Shown: positions 56,880 through 64,000 of the stretch, piece after piece
Position numbering within the stretch: the stretch's first letter is position 1
Layout of the letters: each line of letters starts with the position of its first letter
Source: Streptococcus moroccensis
GTDB taxonomy: Bacteria > Bacillota > Bacilli > Lactobacillales > Streptococcaceae
Direction: 5' to 3'
Assembly (NCBI RefSeq): GCF_030812835.1
Contig: NZ_JAUSTM010000008.1
Coordinates: 1-64,000, forward strand
Length of the DNA: 64,000 nucleotides
Made by a program: the position numbers and the translations under genes
Notes under the pieces: generated by a model
Told to the model about the DNA's origin: nothing
Database searches by the model: none
Seen by the model: only the letters and a program-made list of their open reading frames with translations

Positions 56880-57116
56880 TTATTCAAAAAACAAGGCGTA
56901 GGCCATTCCTCGTCCAATCGCTAATAGTTCTAGGAAAAATCGGCTCGATAAAAAGCCCAAAATGATACTAAACAAGAGAACCAACAGACGCAAACGGCTC
57001 AGATTATCAAGATGTGTTTTTGTAAATTTTTGCCAGTCAACCACTGTTGTCAAAAGGTGATAAGACAGTCCAATAAACAGCATATGACTGCAAAGTTGTA
57101 AGGTATAGGTTGTCAT
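56880..57116 (-). CDS. DUF1146 (YwzB-like) membrane protein
   Basis: This is a 78-residue protein with two hydrophobic stretches (LCSHMLFIGLSYHLL and LRLLVLLFSIILGFLS) and the family ending AIGRGMAYALFF. It precedes murA, as its homologues precede murA or ATP synthase genes. The ATG at 57116 is chosen from family length. No ribosome-binding site is present; a TATAAT box lies 6 nt upstream, so the mRNA may be leaderless. The frame is open upstream to 57212, but that includes the promoter. Function unknown. Confidence 0.8.
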   Translation of the reverse strand: MTTYTLQLCSHMLFIGLSYHLLTTVVDWQKFTKTHLDNLSRLRLLVLLFSIILGFLSSRFFLELLAIGRGMAYALFFE

Positions 57117-57122
57117 AAGTTG

Positions 57123-57128
57123 ATTATA
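57123..57128 (-). promoter_or_regulatory. DUF1146 gene promoter (extended -10), leaderless layout
   Basis: TATAAT preceded by TGT on the minus strand ends 6 nt before the ATG, so transcription should start at the AUG. The -35 is poor, in keeping with an extended -10. Confidence 0.6.
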
Positions 57129-57340
57129 ACAAAAAAGATGAAGATTTGCTGAATTAGGATGAAGCGCAACAAGGTATATGCCCATTACTGCTAATACCAT
57201 TTGATAAATCACTCTAATAATAACCTCCGCTGACTAAGACAAATGACTAGACTAAATCTAATATCACCCTCAAAATTTAATGTTTTGCTGGTCTACTTTC
57301 TTTAACAGAGAGGATTTTCCTTACTTTTTGCCAGATATGC

Positions 57341-57346
57341 TATAAT
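57341..57346 (+). promoter_or_regulatory. rqcH promoter (extended -10)
   Basis: TATAAT preceded by TGC on the plus strand, 30 nt before the rqcH ATG. AGGAG lies between. No clear -35 was found. Confidence 0.65.
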
Positions 57347-57376
57347 AGAACACAAGACTAAACGCAGGAGAATATT

Positions 57377-59026
57377 ATGTCCTTTGACGGTTTCTTACTC
57401 CACCACTTAACTGAGGAGCTTTCTCAGGAACTTCTTGGTGGACGTATCCAAAAAATTAATCAACCTTTTGACAACGAACTGGTTTTAGCTGTCCGGAGCA
57501 ATCGAAAGAATCACAAACTGCTCCTCTCTGCCCATCCTGTTTTTGCAAGAGTGCAGTTAACAACAACAGAATTCACCAATCCACAGGTTCCTAATACCAT
57601 TACCATGATTATGCGTAAATACTTGCAGGGAGCAACTATTGAGCGGATTGAACAGATTGAAAACGATCGTATTTTAGAGATTTCTGTCTCCAACAAAAAT
57701 GAAATTGGAGATGCTATTCAGGCCACATTGATTATCGAGATTATGGGCAAACATTCCAATATCATCTTGATGGATAAGCGATCTGAAAAGATTATCGAAG
57801 CCATCAAACATCTCGGGTTTTCCCAAAATTCCTACAGGACCATTTTACCTGGCTCTACCTACATTGCGCCACCTCAAACAACTGCCCTAAATCCCTTTAC
57901 GGTTCCTGATGAGAAACTCTTTCAAGTTCTTTCAACCGAAAACTTAGACCCCAAATCCCTTCAGACCCTTTTCCAGGGACTGGGTCGAGATACTGCTCAA
58001 TCCCTGAGTGAAACCCTTACGCAAAATCGCCTTCAAGCGTTTAGGGCATTCTTTGCCCAAGAAACAAAACCAAATCTTACGGAAAAGTCGTTCGCTCCTG
58101 TCCTCTTTAAAGACAGTCACAGCTCCTTTGCCAGCTTATCAGAGGCTATGGATGCCTATTATCACAACAAGGCTGAGCGTGACCGCGTCAACCAGCAAGC
58201 CAGTGAAATCATTAAACGTGTCGATAACGAACTGGATAAAAACCGAAAAAAATTAGAAAAGCAAGAAGCAGAACTAGCAGCAACAGAAAATGCGGAAGAG
58301 TTTAGGCAAAAAGGGGAATTGTTGACCACCTATCTTCATCAGGTCCCTAATGATCAAGACGATGTGACGTTAGATAATTATTACACTGGTCAACCTGTCA
58401 TCATTTCCTTAGACAAAGCCCTTAGTCCTAGTCAAAACGCACAGCGCTATTTTAAAAAATACGCAAAATTAAAAGAGGCCGTCAAACACCTGACCGGCCT
58501 AATCATGGAAACCCAAGAAACCATTACCTACTTAGAAAGTGTTCAAACCATGCTTTCTCAGGCAACGCTCTCTGAAATCGCTGAAATTAGAGAAGAACTC
58601 ATTGAGACAGGTTTTATCCGTCGTCGCAACCGCGAAAAAATCCAGAAACGGCAAAAACCAGAGCGCTATCTCGCAACCGATGGCAAAACCATTATTTTAG
58701 TCGGTAAAAATAACCTTCAAAATGATGAACTTTCCTTCAAAATCGCTAAAAAAGGAGAGTTATGGTTCCACGCCAAAGATATTCCTGGTAGCCATGTCAT
58801 CCTCACAGGAAACCTCAATCCAACAGATGAAGTCAAGACAGATGCTGCCGAACTGGCTGCCTACTTTTCAAAAGCACGCCTGTCCAACTTGGTTCAAGTT
58901 GATATGATAGAAGCCAAAAAACTCCATAAACCAACAGGAGCAAAGCCAGGTTTTGTGACTTACACAGGGCAAAAAACACTTCGTGTCACACCAGACGAAG
59001 AAAAAATCAAGCGCATGAAACTCTAA
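57377..59026 (+). CDS. rqcH: NFACT family protein RqcH / fibronectin-binding PavA
   Basis: This is a 549-residue NFACT protein without a signal peptide. It has the NFACT-N domain (MSFDGFLLHHLTEEL..GGRIQKINQP; IEIMGKHSNIILMD), a helix-hairpin-helix and coiled-coil middle (about 190-430), and the NFACT-R domain (GELWFHAKDIPGSHVIL). In Bacillus RqcH adds alanine tails to stalled nascent chains; in streptococci the same protein was described as the fibronectin-binding adhesin PavA/FbpA. Both names apply to this family. Confidence 0.93.
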   Translation: MSFDGFLLHHLTEELSQELLGGRIQKINQPFDNELVLAVRSNRKNHKLLLSAHPVFARVQLTTTEFTNPQVPNTITMIMRKYLQGATIERIEQIENDRILEISVSNKNEIGDAIQATLIIEIMGKHSNIILMDKRSEKIIEAIKHLGFSQNSYRTILPGSTYIAPPQTTALNPFTVPDEKLFQVLSTENLDPKSLQTLFQGLGRDTAQSLSETLTQNRLQAFRAFFAQETKPNLTEKSFAPVLFKDSHSSFASLSEAMDAYYHNKAERDRVNQQASEIIKRVDNELDKNRKKLEKQEAELAATENAEEFRQKGELLTTYLHQVPNDQDDVTLDNYYTGQPVIISLDKALSPSQNAQRYFKKYAKLKEAVKHLTGLIMETQETITYLESVQTMLSQATLSEIAEIREELIETGFIRRRNREKIQKRQKPERYLATDGKTIILVGKNNLQNDELSFKIAKKGELWFHAKDIPGSHVILTGNLNPTDEVKTDAAELAAYFSKARLSNLVQVDMIEAKKLHKPTGAKPGFVTYTGQKTLRVTPDEEKIKRMKL

Positions 59027-59036
59027 ACGATAATCA

Positions 59037-59069
59037 AACAAGAGGTTGGGCTTTGCCCAACCTCTTGTT
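59037..59069 (+). terminator. Hairpin after rqcH
   Basis: A perfect 15-bp stem AACAAGAGGTTGGGC/GCCCAACCTCTTGTT with a TTT loop lies 10 nt after the rqcH stop. The U run after it is poor (GTTGTTGT), so termination may be partial. Confidence 0.75.
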
Positions 59070-59164
59070 GTTGTCATGATGTCAAACATAACCCTTCTAG
59101 AAGGAAATAAGTAGTTTATCTTTTAGATGCCCCTTTGATTATCAGAAATTACAAAAGTTTTTTC

Positions 59165-59186
59165 ACTTATCTTTGACTTATCTTTG
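59165..59186. repeat. Two-copy 11-bp tandem repeat
   Basis: ACTTATCTTTG occurs twice head to tail in the 242-bp gap between rqcH and budA. Nothing else was seen in this gap. Confidence 0.5.
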
Positions 59187-59268
59187 ACAAACCATTCCTG
59201 GTCATGTCGTTCTAAGACCAAATCCTAGACTTTTTACTTGGCTAAATTCTTTCACGAGTACACCTATC

Positions 59269-59988
59269 TTATTCAGATTTATGGATATCCTCTTTGACTT
59301 CATCAATGTTGAATTTCGCAAAAAGAAACTGACGATCCTGCACAGGGAAGCGTTGGTCAAGCTGGTCAACGGGTCCTACCTCAACTTGCCCTTCTTTGAT
59401 GATATAATCAATCACATGACCTCCAAAAGTAAGGTCTTCAGAGATAAAGTGCAGATGGTAACCCGCCACACTAACACCATGAAACATTTCCGGAGTCCAA
59501 ATACCAACAATAGTTCCCTTGATATTGTCTCTCTTGTATTCTGGTTGATGAGTGGCAACTTCTGAGAATTTGATATTTGAGGAAGATTTTGGAATCATGC
59601 GGACATGCATGTGAGCAAACTCTCCCATAATCTTGATCGAGCGGAATAGGTTTTCCCCGTCATAATAGGACTCAATCCGTTTTTCCAATTCCTCAGAAGT
59701 CATTTCAAAGCGTTGCCTAAACACAACCTCAGCCATATGAAAGAGCACTGCTGCATAGGGCACCTTAACATCAGGCGCAACTTCCACCACTTCTGGCTCG
59801 TCGCCAGAACCTTTAGCCTGATAGGCCTTGCCATCTAACACAATCAACTCTCCATCGATACTGTCTAGGGTGCCAATCCCTAAATCCCCATGTTCTAGAA
59901 GTTCTTGAATCGTTAATGTTCCACCATAGAGCCCTGCCATTAAAGCGCCTAATGTATTGTATTGAAATAATTTGACTAACTCCACCAC
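59269..59988 (-). CDS. budA: Alpha-acetolactate decarboxylase
   Basis: This enzyme turns alpha-acetolactate into acetoin, a neutral overflow product that also draws carbon away from valine and leucine synthesis. The 239-residue protein has the zinc-binding region GYHLHFISEDLTFGGHVID and EFAHMHVR. Acetolactate synthase (als) is not beside it in this window. It lies 13 nt after the TPR gene. Confidence 0.93.
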   Translation of the reverse strand: MVELVKLFQYNTLGALMAGLYGGTLTIQELLEHGDLGIGTLDSIDGELIVLDGKAYQAKGSGDEPEVVEVAPDVKVPYAAVLFHMAEVVFRQRFEMTSEELEKRIESYYDGENLFRSIKIMGEFAHMHVRMIPKSSSNIKFSEVATHQPEYKRDNIKGTIVGIWTPEMFHGVSVAGYHLHFISEDLTFGGHVIDYIIKEGQVEVGPVDQLDQRFPVQDRQFLFAKFNIDEVKEDIHKSE

Positions 59989-60001
59989 TCATCCCTCTTT
60001 C

Positions 60002-61228
60002 TCAGTCATCTGCCAAAGCTGCCATCTCTAGGTCATCTGGAACCAATTGCAGATAATAGTTTAGCTGTTGATTCGCTTCTTTAAACTCCCCAATCTCTCT
60101 TAAGACGAAAATAAATTCTTTTAGAAACTCTGGATTGTCTTGCAAATCAGTTACTAATTGGCGATAAGCAGATTCGGTTTCAGGTTTGTCCAAAGCGCGA
60201 TAGGTCTTAGCCAAGTGCCATCTTGTTAACACATGATCGATGCTATCCTCGGCAAGGTCAAGGAGGTCTTCATAGCGTTCTTGCTCTAGATAAAGAGTGG
60301 ATAAACGTAAATCAATCTCTTCCACATCATCCGCCCAAACTTTTGCTTTCAGAAGATATTGTTCTGAAAGGTCAGGATCTTTTAGCTCATAAGCATATTG
60401 AGAAGCAAGAAGCAACACAGAAACGGCTGTCTCATTCTTAGACAGATAATCTTGCAATACTGTCAAAGCCTCTTTGGTTTGATGTTCCGCATGCAAGGAT
60501 TGAGCATAAGGGTATTGATAGCCTTCAAATTCAGGATTTAAGGTAGCCAGTTGTTTGAAATAAAGATTTGCCCGCTGATACTGCTCCGTTTCAACGAGCA
60601 AGGTTGCTAATTCGTATAAGGTGTCGTCATGGTATTCCAGCTCAACAGCCTTTTCCAAAAACTCAATGGCTGCTTCAAACTTGCCTAAATTAGCATAGGC
60701 GTAACCTATACGCTGATAGGTCGACACCCCTGTCTGCTCAAAAATTGAGCGATTGTCAACACTAGCATAATAATTAATCGCAGACTGATAGTCTTCCAAT
60801 TCGAGCTCTATTTCTGCTAATCCAAATCGAATCAAATCATCATCGGTCAGTTGACTAGCTTCTAATAACTTTTCCTTGGCCACATCTGCAAGCCCCTCTA
60901 GTTGGTAGAAATCCGCTTTAGTCACCAAAGCTTCTAAATAATAAGGGCTAGAGGGCTCAATCTGATCAAGATAGCTAAAGGCCTGCTCAACTGCTCCATC
61001 TTCTATGGCAATCCTGGCTAGATTAATGGCTAGCTCTGGATAATTAAGCAACAATTGCTGGTAAATCACTTCTGCTTGAGGCAGAAAACCAATACTTTCG
61101 AAATAAGCACCCAAATCCAACAACGTCTCTTCATCGTCTTCAACAAGGGCCTGTCTGAGATGGTATTCTACTTTTTCTAAATCTTGCGCTTCAAGCGCTT
61201 CTACCACTAATTTACTCTGTGATTCCAT
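60002..61228 (-). CDS. Tetratricopeptide repeat protein
   Basis: This is a 408-residue, acidic, all-helical protein of repeated 34-residue TPR units (for example YQRIGYAYANLGKFEAAIEFLEKAVEL and the next unit). It lacks a signal peptide and so is probably cytoplasmic. TPR proteins hold protein partners, but the partner is unknown. It overlaps the AI-2E-type permease gene by 17 nt. Confidence 0.88.
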   Translation of the reverse strand: MESQSKLVVEALEAQDLEKVEYHLRQALVEDDEETLLDLGAYFESIGFLPQAEVIYQQLLLNYPELAINLARIAIEDGAVEQAFSYLDQIEPSSPYYLEALVTKADFYQLEGLADVAKEKLLEASQLTDDDLIRFGLAEIELELEDYQSAINYYASVDNRSIFEQTGVSTYQRIGYAYANLGKFEAAIEFLEKAVELEYHDDTLYELATLLVETEQYQRANLYFKQLATLNPEFEGYQYPYAQSLHAEHQTKEALTVLQDYLSKNETAVSVLLLASQYAYELKDPDLSEQYLLKAKVWADDVEEIDLRLSTLYLEQERYEDLLDLAEDSIDHVLTRWHLAKTYRALDKPETESAYRQLVTDLQDNPEFLKEFIFVLREIGEFKEANQQLNYYLQLVPDDLEMAALADD

Positions 61229-62381
61229 AATCTTCCTCTTCTGCTACCTCCTCATAAAGTCCGCTATAGGCTTGGTACCATTTAAATATTGCTTCAAACA
61301 CAACCTTCGCTGAAGCGTAAACAGGGATTCCCAGTAAGACACCCCAAACACCGAACATCCGACCAGCGGTTAGGAGTATAAACATGATTGTTATTGGGTG
61401 AATTTTTAAACTGGAACCAATAATGAGCGGAGATACGAAACGGCCTTCAATCGTCTGTTCAATGATAAAAACTATGATAACTTTAATAAACATACTTGGT
61501 CCATCAATCAATGCTACAAGGAGAGCTGGAATCATCGCTAAAAAGCTTCCCAGATAAGGGACCATATTCAAGACACCTGCTAATACCCCAAGGGTCACTG
61601 CATAGTCTAACCCAACAATTGAAAACAAAATAGAGAACATAATCGCCACGATGGTCGCTACTGTGACTTGGCCTCGGACGTAGTTAGATAACTGTGTGTT
61701 CATATCATGGAGAACAACTCCTACAGGCCGGCGCCATTTCGTTGGCATAAATCGCGTAATTGTATCATTTAATTCATGCCCATCTCTCAAGAGATAAAAT
61801 AAGATAAATGGCATGATAATGACGGCAACAACAATTTGAGAGGTCGTTGAGACAAAAGTACTGACCCAATTAACCGCACTTGTCGAAAACCCACGCGCAA
61901 TTTCAGTAATTTGACCAGTCACCTGATCTAAAATATCATTGATTTGCGGTCGAAATTGGGCAAAACGATCGTCTTTTAACAAATCAGTGATGGCTTTATC
62001 TAGCTGATTGACATAGTTCGGCAAGTTGTCTGCAAAACTAATCAATTGGTTCTGCACGCTTGGAATAAAGACAGCTAACCCCCATATAATGAGCATGGCT
62101 ACCACTACAAAAACGATACTGATCCCCCAGACACGGGGAATTTTTTGACTTTCTAGCCAGTCTACTCCAGGCTTCATGAGGTAATAAAGCAGACCAGATA
62201 AGATAAGGGGGAGCATGATAACACTCAAAAATTCAAGAACAGGTTTGAATAAAAAGGCTGTCTTGTTCAACATGAAGATATTGATTAAAATCAACAAAGT
62301 CACTAAAAGAACTGTTACCGTTTGATTGTTGATAAACCAGCGGTAAAACCATGACTGTTTCTGTTTCTTGCCTTCTTCCAT
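61212..62381 (-). CDS. AI-2E family transporter
   Basis: This is a 389-residue membrane protein with about eight hydrophobic segments and the AI-2E/PerM signature region DYAVTLGVLAGVLNMVPYLGSFLAMIPALLVAL. Members export autoinducer-2 or act as Na+/H+-type antiporters; which applies here is not clear. It has an acidic cytoplasmic tail. It heads the run with the TPR and budA genes; an extended -10 (TGG-TAAAAT) lies upstream on the minus strand. Confidence 0.88.
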   Translation of the reverse strand: MEEGKKQKQSWFYRWFINNQTVTVLLVTLLILINIFMLNKTAFLFKPVLEFLSVIMLPLILSGLLYYLMKPGVDWLESQKIPRVWGISIVFVVVAMLIIWGLAVFIPSVQNQLISFADNLPNYVNQLDKAITDLLKDDRFAQFRPQINDILDQVTGQITEIARGFSTSAVNWVSTFVSTTSQIVVAVIIMPFILFYLLRDGHELNDTITRFMPTKWRRPVGVVLHDMNTQLSNYVRGQVTVATIVAIMFSILFSIVGLDYAVTLGVLAGVLNMVPYLGSFLAMIPALLVALIDGPSMFIKVIIVFIIEQTIEGRFVSPLIIGSSLKIHPITIMFILLTAGRMFGVWGVLLGIPVYASAKVVFEAIFKWYQAYSGLYEEVAEEEDYGITE

Positions 62382-62512
62382 AGCCAGACCTCACTTTACT
62401 TTCTCTTTCATTTATTTTACCATTTTCTGTTTAAAAATCCCGCCATTTGCCATCTGTTTAAAATCTTTTTTTGAAAAGTCACTTTTGATAGAGCAAGCCC
62501 TTTCTTTTGTGT

Positions 62513-62518
62513 TATAAT
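62513..62518 (+). promoter_or_regulatory. Lactonase gene promoter (extended -10)
   Basis: TATAAT preceded by TGT on the plus strand, 29 nt upstream of the lactonase ATG. The -35 match is weak. Confidence 0.6.
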
Positions 62519-62547
62519 AACATAAACTAAGAAAAAGAGGTGTTGTT

Positions 62548-63564
62548 ATGACAGAAACAGTTTATTTTGGTACCTATACTCGCCGTGTATCTGAAGGAAT
62601 TTACCGTGCTCAATTTGATTCAACAGCTGGCCAACTTAGCCAATTAGAACTCGTTGCCGCAGAACCAAGCCCCACTTATTTAGCCTTTGCTAAAAATGGA
62701 CAACTATATACCGTAGGCGCGCAAGACGATAAAGGCGGAGTCGCCGCATTTGACGCTGACTTTTCCCCTCTTAACCATGTTGTTGAAGATGGCGCGCCAC
62801 TATGTTACGTTGCCGTCGATGAAGACCGAGGACTCGTTTATGGCGCCAATTATCACAAGGGGCAAGTCCTTGTCTATAAACGTCAAGAAGATGGTAGCCT
62901 AACACTTGCAGATATTTCTCAACATGAAGGCAATGGCCCCCATGAAAATCAAGCATCTCCACATGTCCATTATACAGATTTAACGCCTGATAACTATTTG
63001 GTGACGTGTGACTTAGGTACTGATGAAGTAGTTACTTACGATGTTGATGAAGACGGAAAACTAAGCCGACTTGCCACCTACAAAGCTACTCCAGGAGCAG
63101 GTGCTCGCCACATCGTTTTCCATCCAACGCAAAAAATTGCTTATTTGATGTGTGAACTTAACTCAACTGTTGAGGTTCTCGTCTATGATGGTGTTGGCCA
63201 ATTTGAACTTCTTCAAACCATTTCAACACTTCCAGAAACTCATACCGCATTTAACGGTACAGCTGCTATCCGTATCTCTAAGGATGGAAACTTCGTCTAT
63301 GGCTCCAACCGTGGACACGATTCTATCGTAGTTTATAAAGTCTTAAACGATGGCACTTTGGAACTAGTGGAATATGCACCAACCAATGGAAAAAACCCAC
63401 GCGACTTCGATTTAACACCAGATAACAAGCACCTGATTGCCGTTCATCAAGACTCTGACAATGCGACGATTTTCTCACGTGACGAAGCAACTGGTAAACT
63501 AACTGAACTCTCACATGATTTCACAGTTCCCGAGGCTGTTTGCGTGACTTTTGGAGCCAAATAA
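62548..63564 (+). CDS. Beta-propeller lactonase (6-phosphogluconolactonase family)
   Basis: This is a 338-residue seven-bladed beta-propeller of the YbhE/Pgl lactonase family, which hydrolyses 6-phosphogluconolactone in the pentose phosphate pathway. The motifs YFGTYTRRVSEGIYRAQFD, GPHENQASPHVHYTDLTPD (metal and active-site region), GAGARHIVFHP and GSNRGHDSIVVY are typical. The ribosome-binding site is AGAGGTG. A 63-residue protein gene follows after 45 nt. Confidence 0.9.
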   Translation: MTETVYFGTYTRRVSEGIYRAQFDSTAGQLSQLELVAAEPSPTYLAFAKNGQLYTVGAQDDKGGVAAFDADFSPLNHVVEDGAPLCYVAVDEDRGLVYGANYHKGQVLVYKRQEDGSLTLADISQHEGNGPHENQASPHVHYTDLTPDNYLVTCDLGTDEVVTYDVDEDGKLSRLATYKATPGAGARHIVFHPTQKIAYLMCELNSTVEVLVYDGVGQFELLQTISTLPETHTAFNGTAAIRISKDGNFVYGSNRGHDSIVVYKVLNDGTLELVEYAPTNGKNPRDFDLTPDNKHLIAVHQDSDNATIFSRDEATGKLTELSHDFTVPEAVCVTFGAK

Positions 63565-63609
63565 CATATACTGAGATAGTAAACTATCAAACTATATAGG
63601 AGCCCAACA

Positions 63610-63801
63610 ATGGATGCTAAAGAACTTTTTGAACAATTAAAAGATATCGTTAAAAATGGCGATTTCGACCAAGCTAAAACCCTTCTTGAAGAAAACAAAG
63701 ATAATCTTGGTGAATACTTCGAGCAAGCTAAACAACTTTTAAACAACACAGAAGGCCTTGACGGTGTCCTTGACAAAGTCAAAGGAATCTTTGGGAAGTA
63801 A
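63610..63801 (+). CDS. Small acidic helical protein
   Basis: This is a 63-residue acidic, probably all-helical protein with two similar helix pairs (ELFEQLKDIVKNGDFDQAK and EYFEQAKQLLNNTEGLDGV) and a basic end (KVKGIFGK). AGGAG lies 8 nt before the ATG and a strong terminator follows, so it is likely a real gene. I do not recognise the family. Confidence 0.78.
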   Translation: MDAKELFEQLKDIVKNGDFDQAKTLLEENKDNLGEYFEQAKQLLNNTEGLDGVLDKVKGIFGK

Positions 63802-63805
63802 TATG

Positions 63806-63839
63806 AAAACTCTGGTGCCAAGGGCGCCAGAGTTTTTTT
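63806..63839 (+). terminator. Terminator after the small acidic protein gene
   Basis: A 12-bp stem AACTCTGGTGCC/GGCGCCAGAGTT (one G-U pair) with a 3-nt loop is followed by seven T residues. Confidence 0.93.
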
Positions 63840-63933
63840 ACCCTGAAACTTTAGTTCAAAACCATGGAAACAAGGAAATGACAATCAAATAATAGCTGAT
63901 ACCAAACCTATCATGCAATACATTGGGTATCGT

Positions 63934-64000
63934 TTAGAGAATTAATGGTAAGAAGAGTTGCGCTAGGCCTAAAAAGGCAAAATAGCCGAGAACATCTGTC
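63934..64000 (-). CDS. 3' end of a membrane protein gene (partial)
   Basis: The last 21 codons before a TAA (63934-63936) on the minus strand read TDVLGYFAFLGLAQLFLPLI-L, a hydrophobic C-terminal helix. The gene continues beyond the window. The family cannot be told from this piece. Confidence 0.55.
   Translation of the reverse strand, partial: TDVLGYFAFLGLAQLFLPLIL

Noticed and set aside
59165..59186. The tandem 11-bp repeat as a CRISPR or operator
   Set aside because: There are only two copies without spacers, and no promoter is near; it is listed only as a repeat.
63447..63884. A 145-codon minus-strand frame at the right end
   Set aside because: It runs across the terminator and is antisense to the lactonase and small-protein genes, both of which have good start signals.

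Overview
The window is a 64 kb chromosomal segment of a low-GC Gram-positive coccus, almost certainly a Streptococcus. The signs are the rexA/rexB pair, the murA-epuA-endA order, an NADH oxidase of the streptococcal type, a streptococcal SOS mutagenesis cassette (hdiR-umuC-yolD-DUF5960), a PavA/RqcH-type NFACT protein, a lone alpha-acetolactate decarboxylase and a GAGGCTGGGACAAAA-type structured intergenic repeat. I cannot fix the species. The cassette and the decarboxylase fit the S. uberis/S. parauberis/pyogenic side of the genus, but this is an inference. No rRNA, tRNA, CRISPR array, prophage or complete insertion sequence was seen. Most genes read leftward (minus strand). Plus-strand genes are tetR, the LURP-one gene, the DUF3042 gene, rqcH, the lactonase and a 63-residue protein.

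Layout. 0.1-5.3 kb: the high-affinity phosphate importer pstS-C-A-B1-B2 with phoU, ending in a perfect 19-bp terminator hairpin. 5.4-10.1 kb: RNA and cofactor genes (rsmF, inositol-phosphatase family, UPF0223, spx, ribF, truB). 10.2-18.9 kb: a broken GNAT gene, DUF2130, nox, an M42 aminopeptidase gene split by an amber codon, a ParB-like gene, an aldo/keto reductase and the trkA-trkH potassium system. 19.0-21.8 kb: the SOS cassette behind a LexA/HdiR-type promoter. 21.9-25.2 kb: degV and tetR facing apart, a LURP-one gene and adenosine deaminase. 25.4-27.3 kb: prfC with an unusual leader, then a 180-bp structured repeat. 27.3-32.3 kb: a heterodimeric ABC exporter with a structured leader, and a DUF308-like membrane protein with a cysteine-hydrolase-like tail. 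32.3-36.7 kb: the miaA-hflX-hypothetical-rnz-SDR run. 36.9-39.4 kb: a small DUF3042 protein and an ABC-2 type pair. 39.5-46.4 kb: rexB-rexA. 46.5-49.8 kb: an AT-rich mcrBC type IV restriction module. 49.9-54.3 kb: pheS-GNAT-pheT behind a Phe T-box. 54.3-57.1 kb: ywzB-like gene, murA, epuA, endA. 57.4-62.4 kb: rqcH, then the AI-2E-TPR-budA run. 62.5-64 kb: lactonase, a small acidic protein and the 3' end of a membrane protein gene.

How the genes work together: phosphate uptake and its sensor (pst/phoU); tRNA and ribosome work (truB, rsmF, miaA, rnz, hflX, pheST, prfC, rqcH); DNA repair, mutagenesis and restriction (rexAB, umuC/hdiR, mcrBC, endA); K+ uptake (trkAH); oxygen and stress handling (nox, spx).

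The points most worth a second look are the prfC leader (nested short ORFs ending at one UAG and a reading frame that overlaps the prfC start as ATGA), two apparently leaderless genes (truB and the DUF1146 gene), two genes broken by single nonsense codons within 4 kb, the possible membrane-tethered permuted papain-like enzyme, and a 21-bp-spaced direct repeat upstream of murA.
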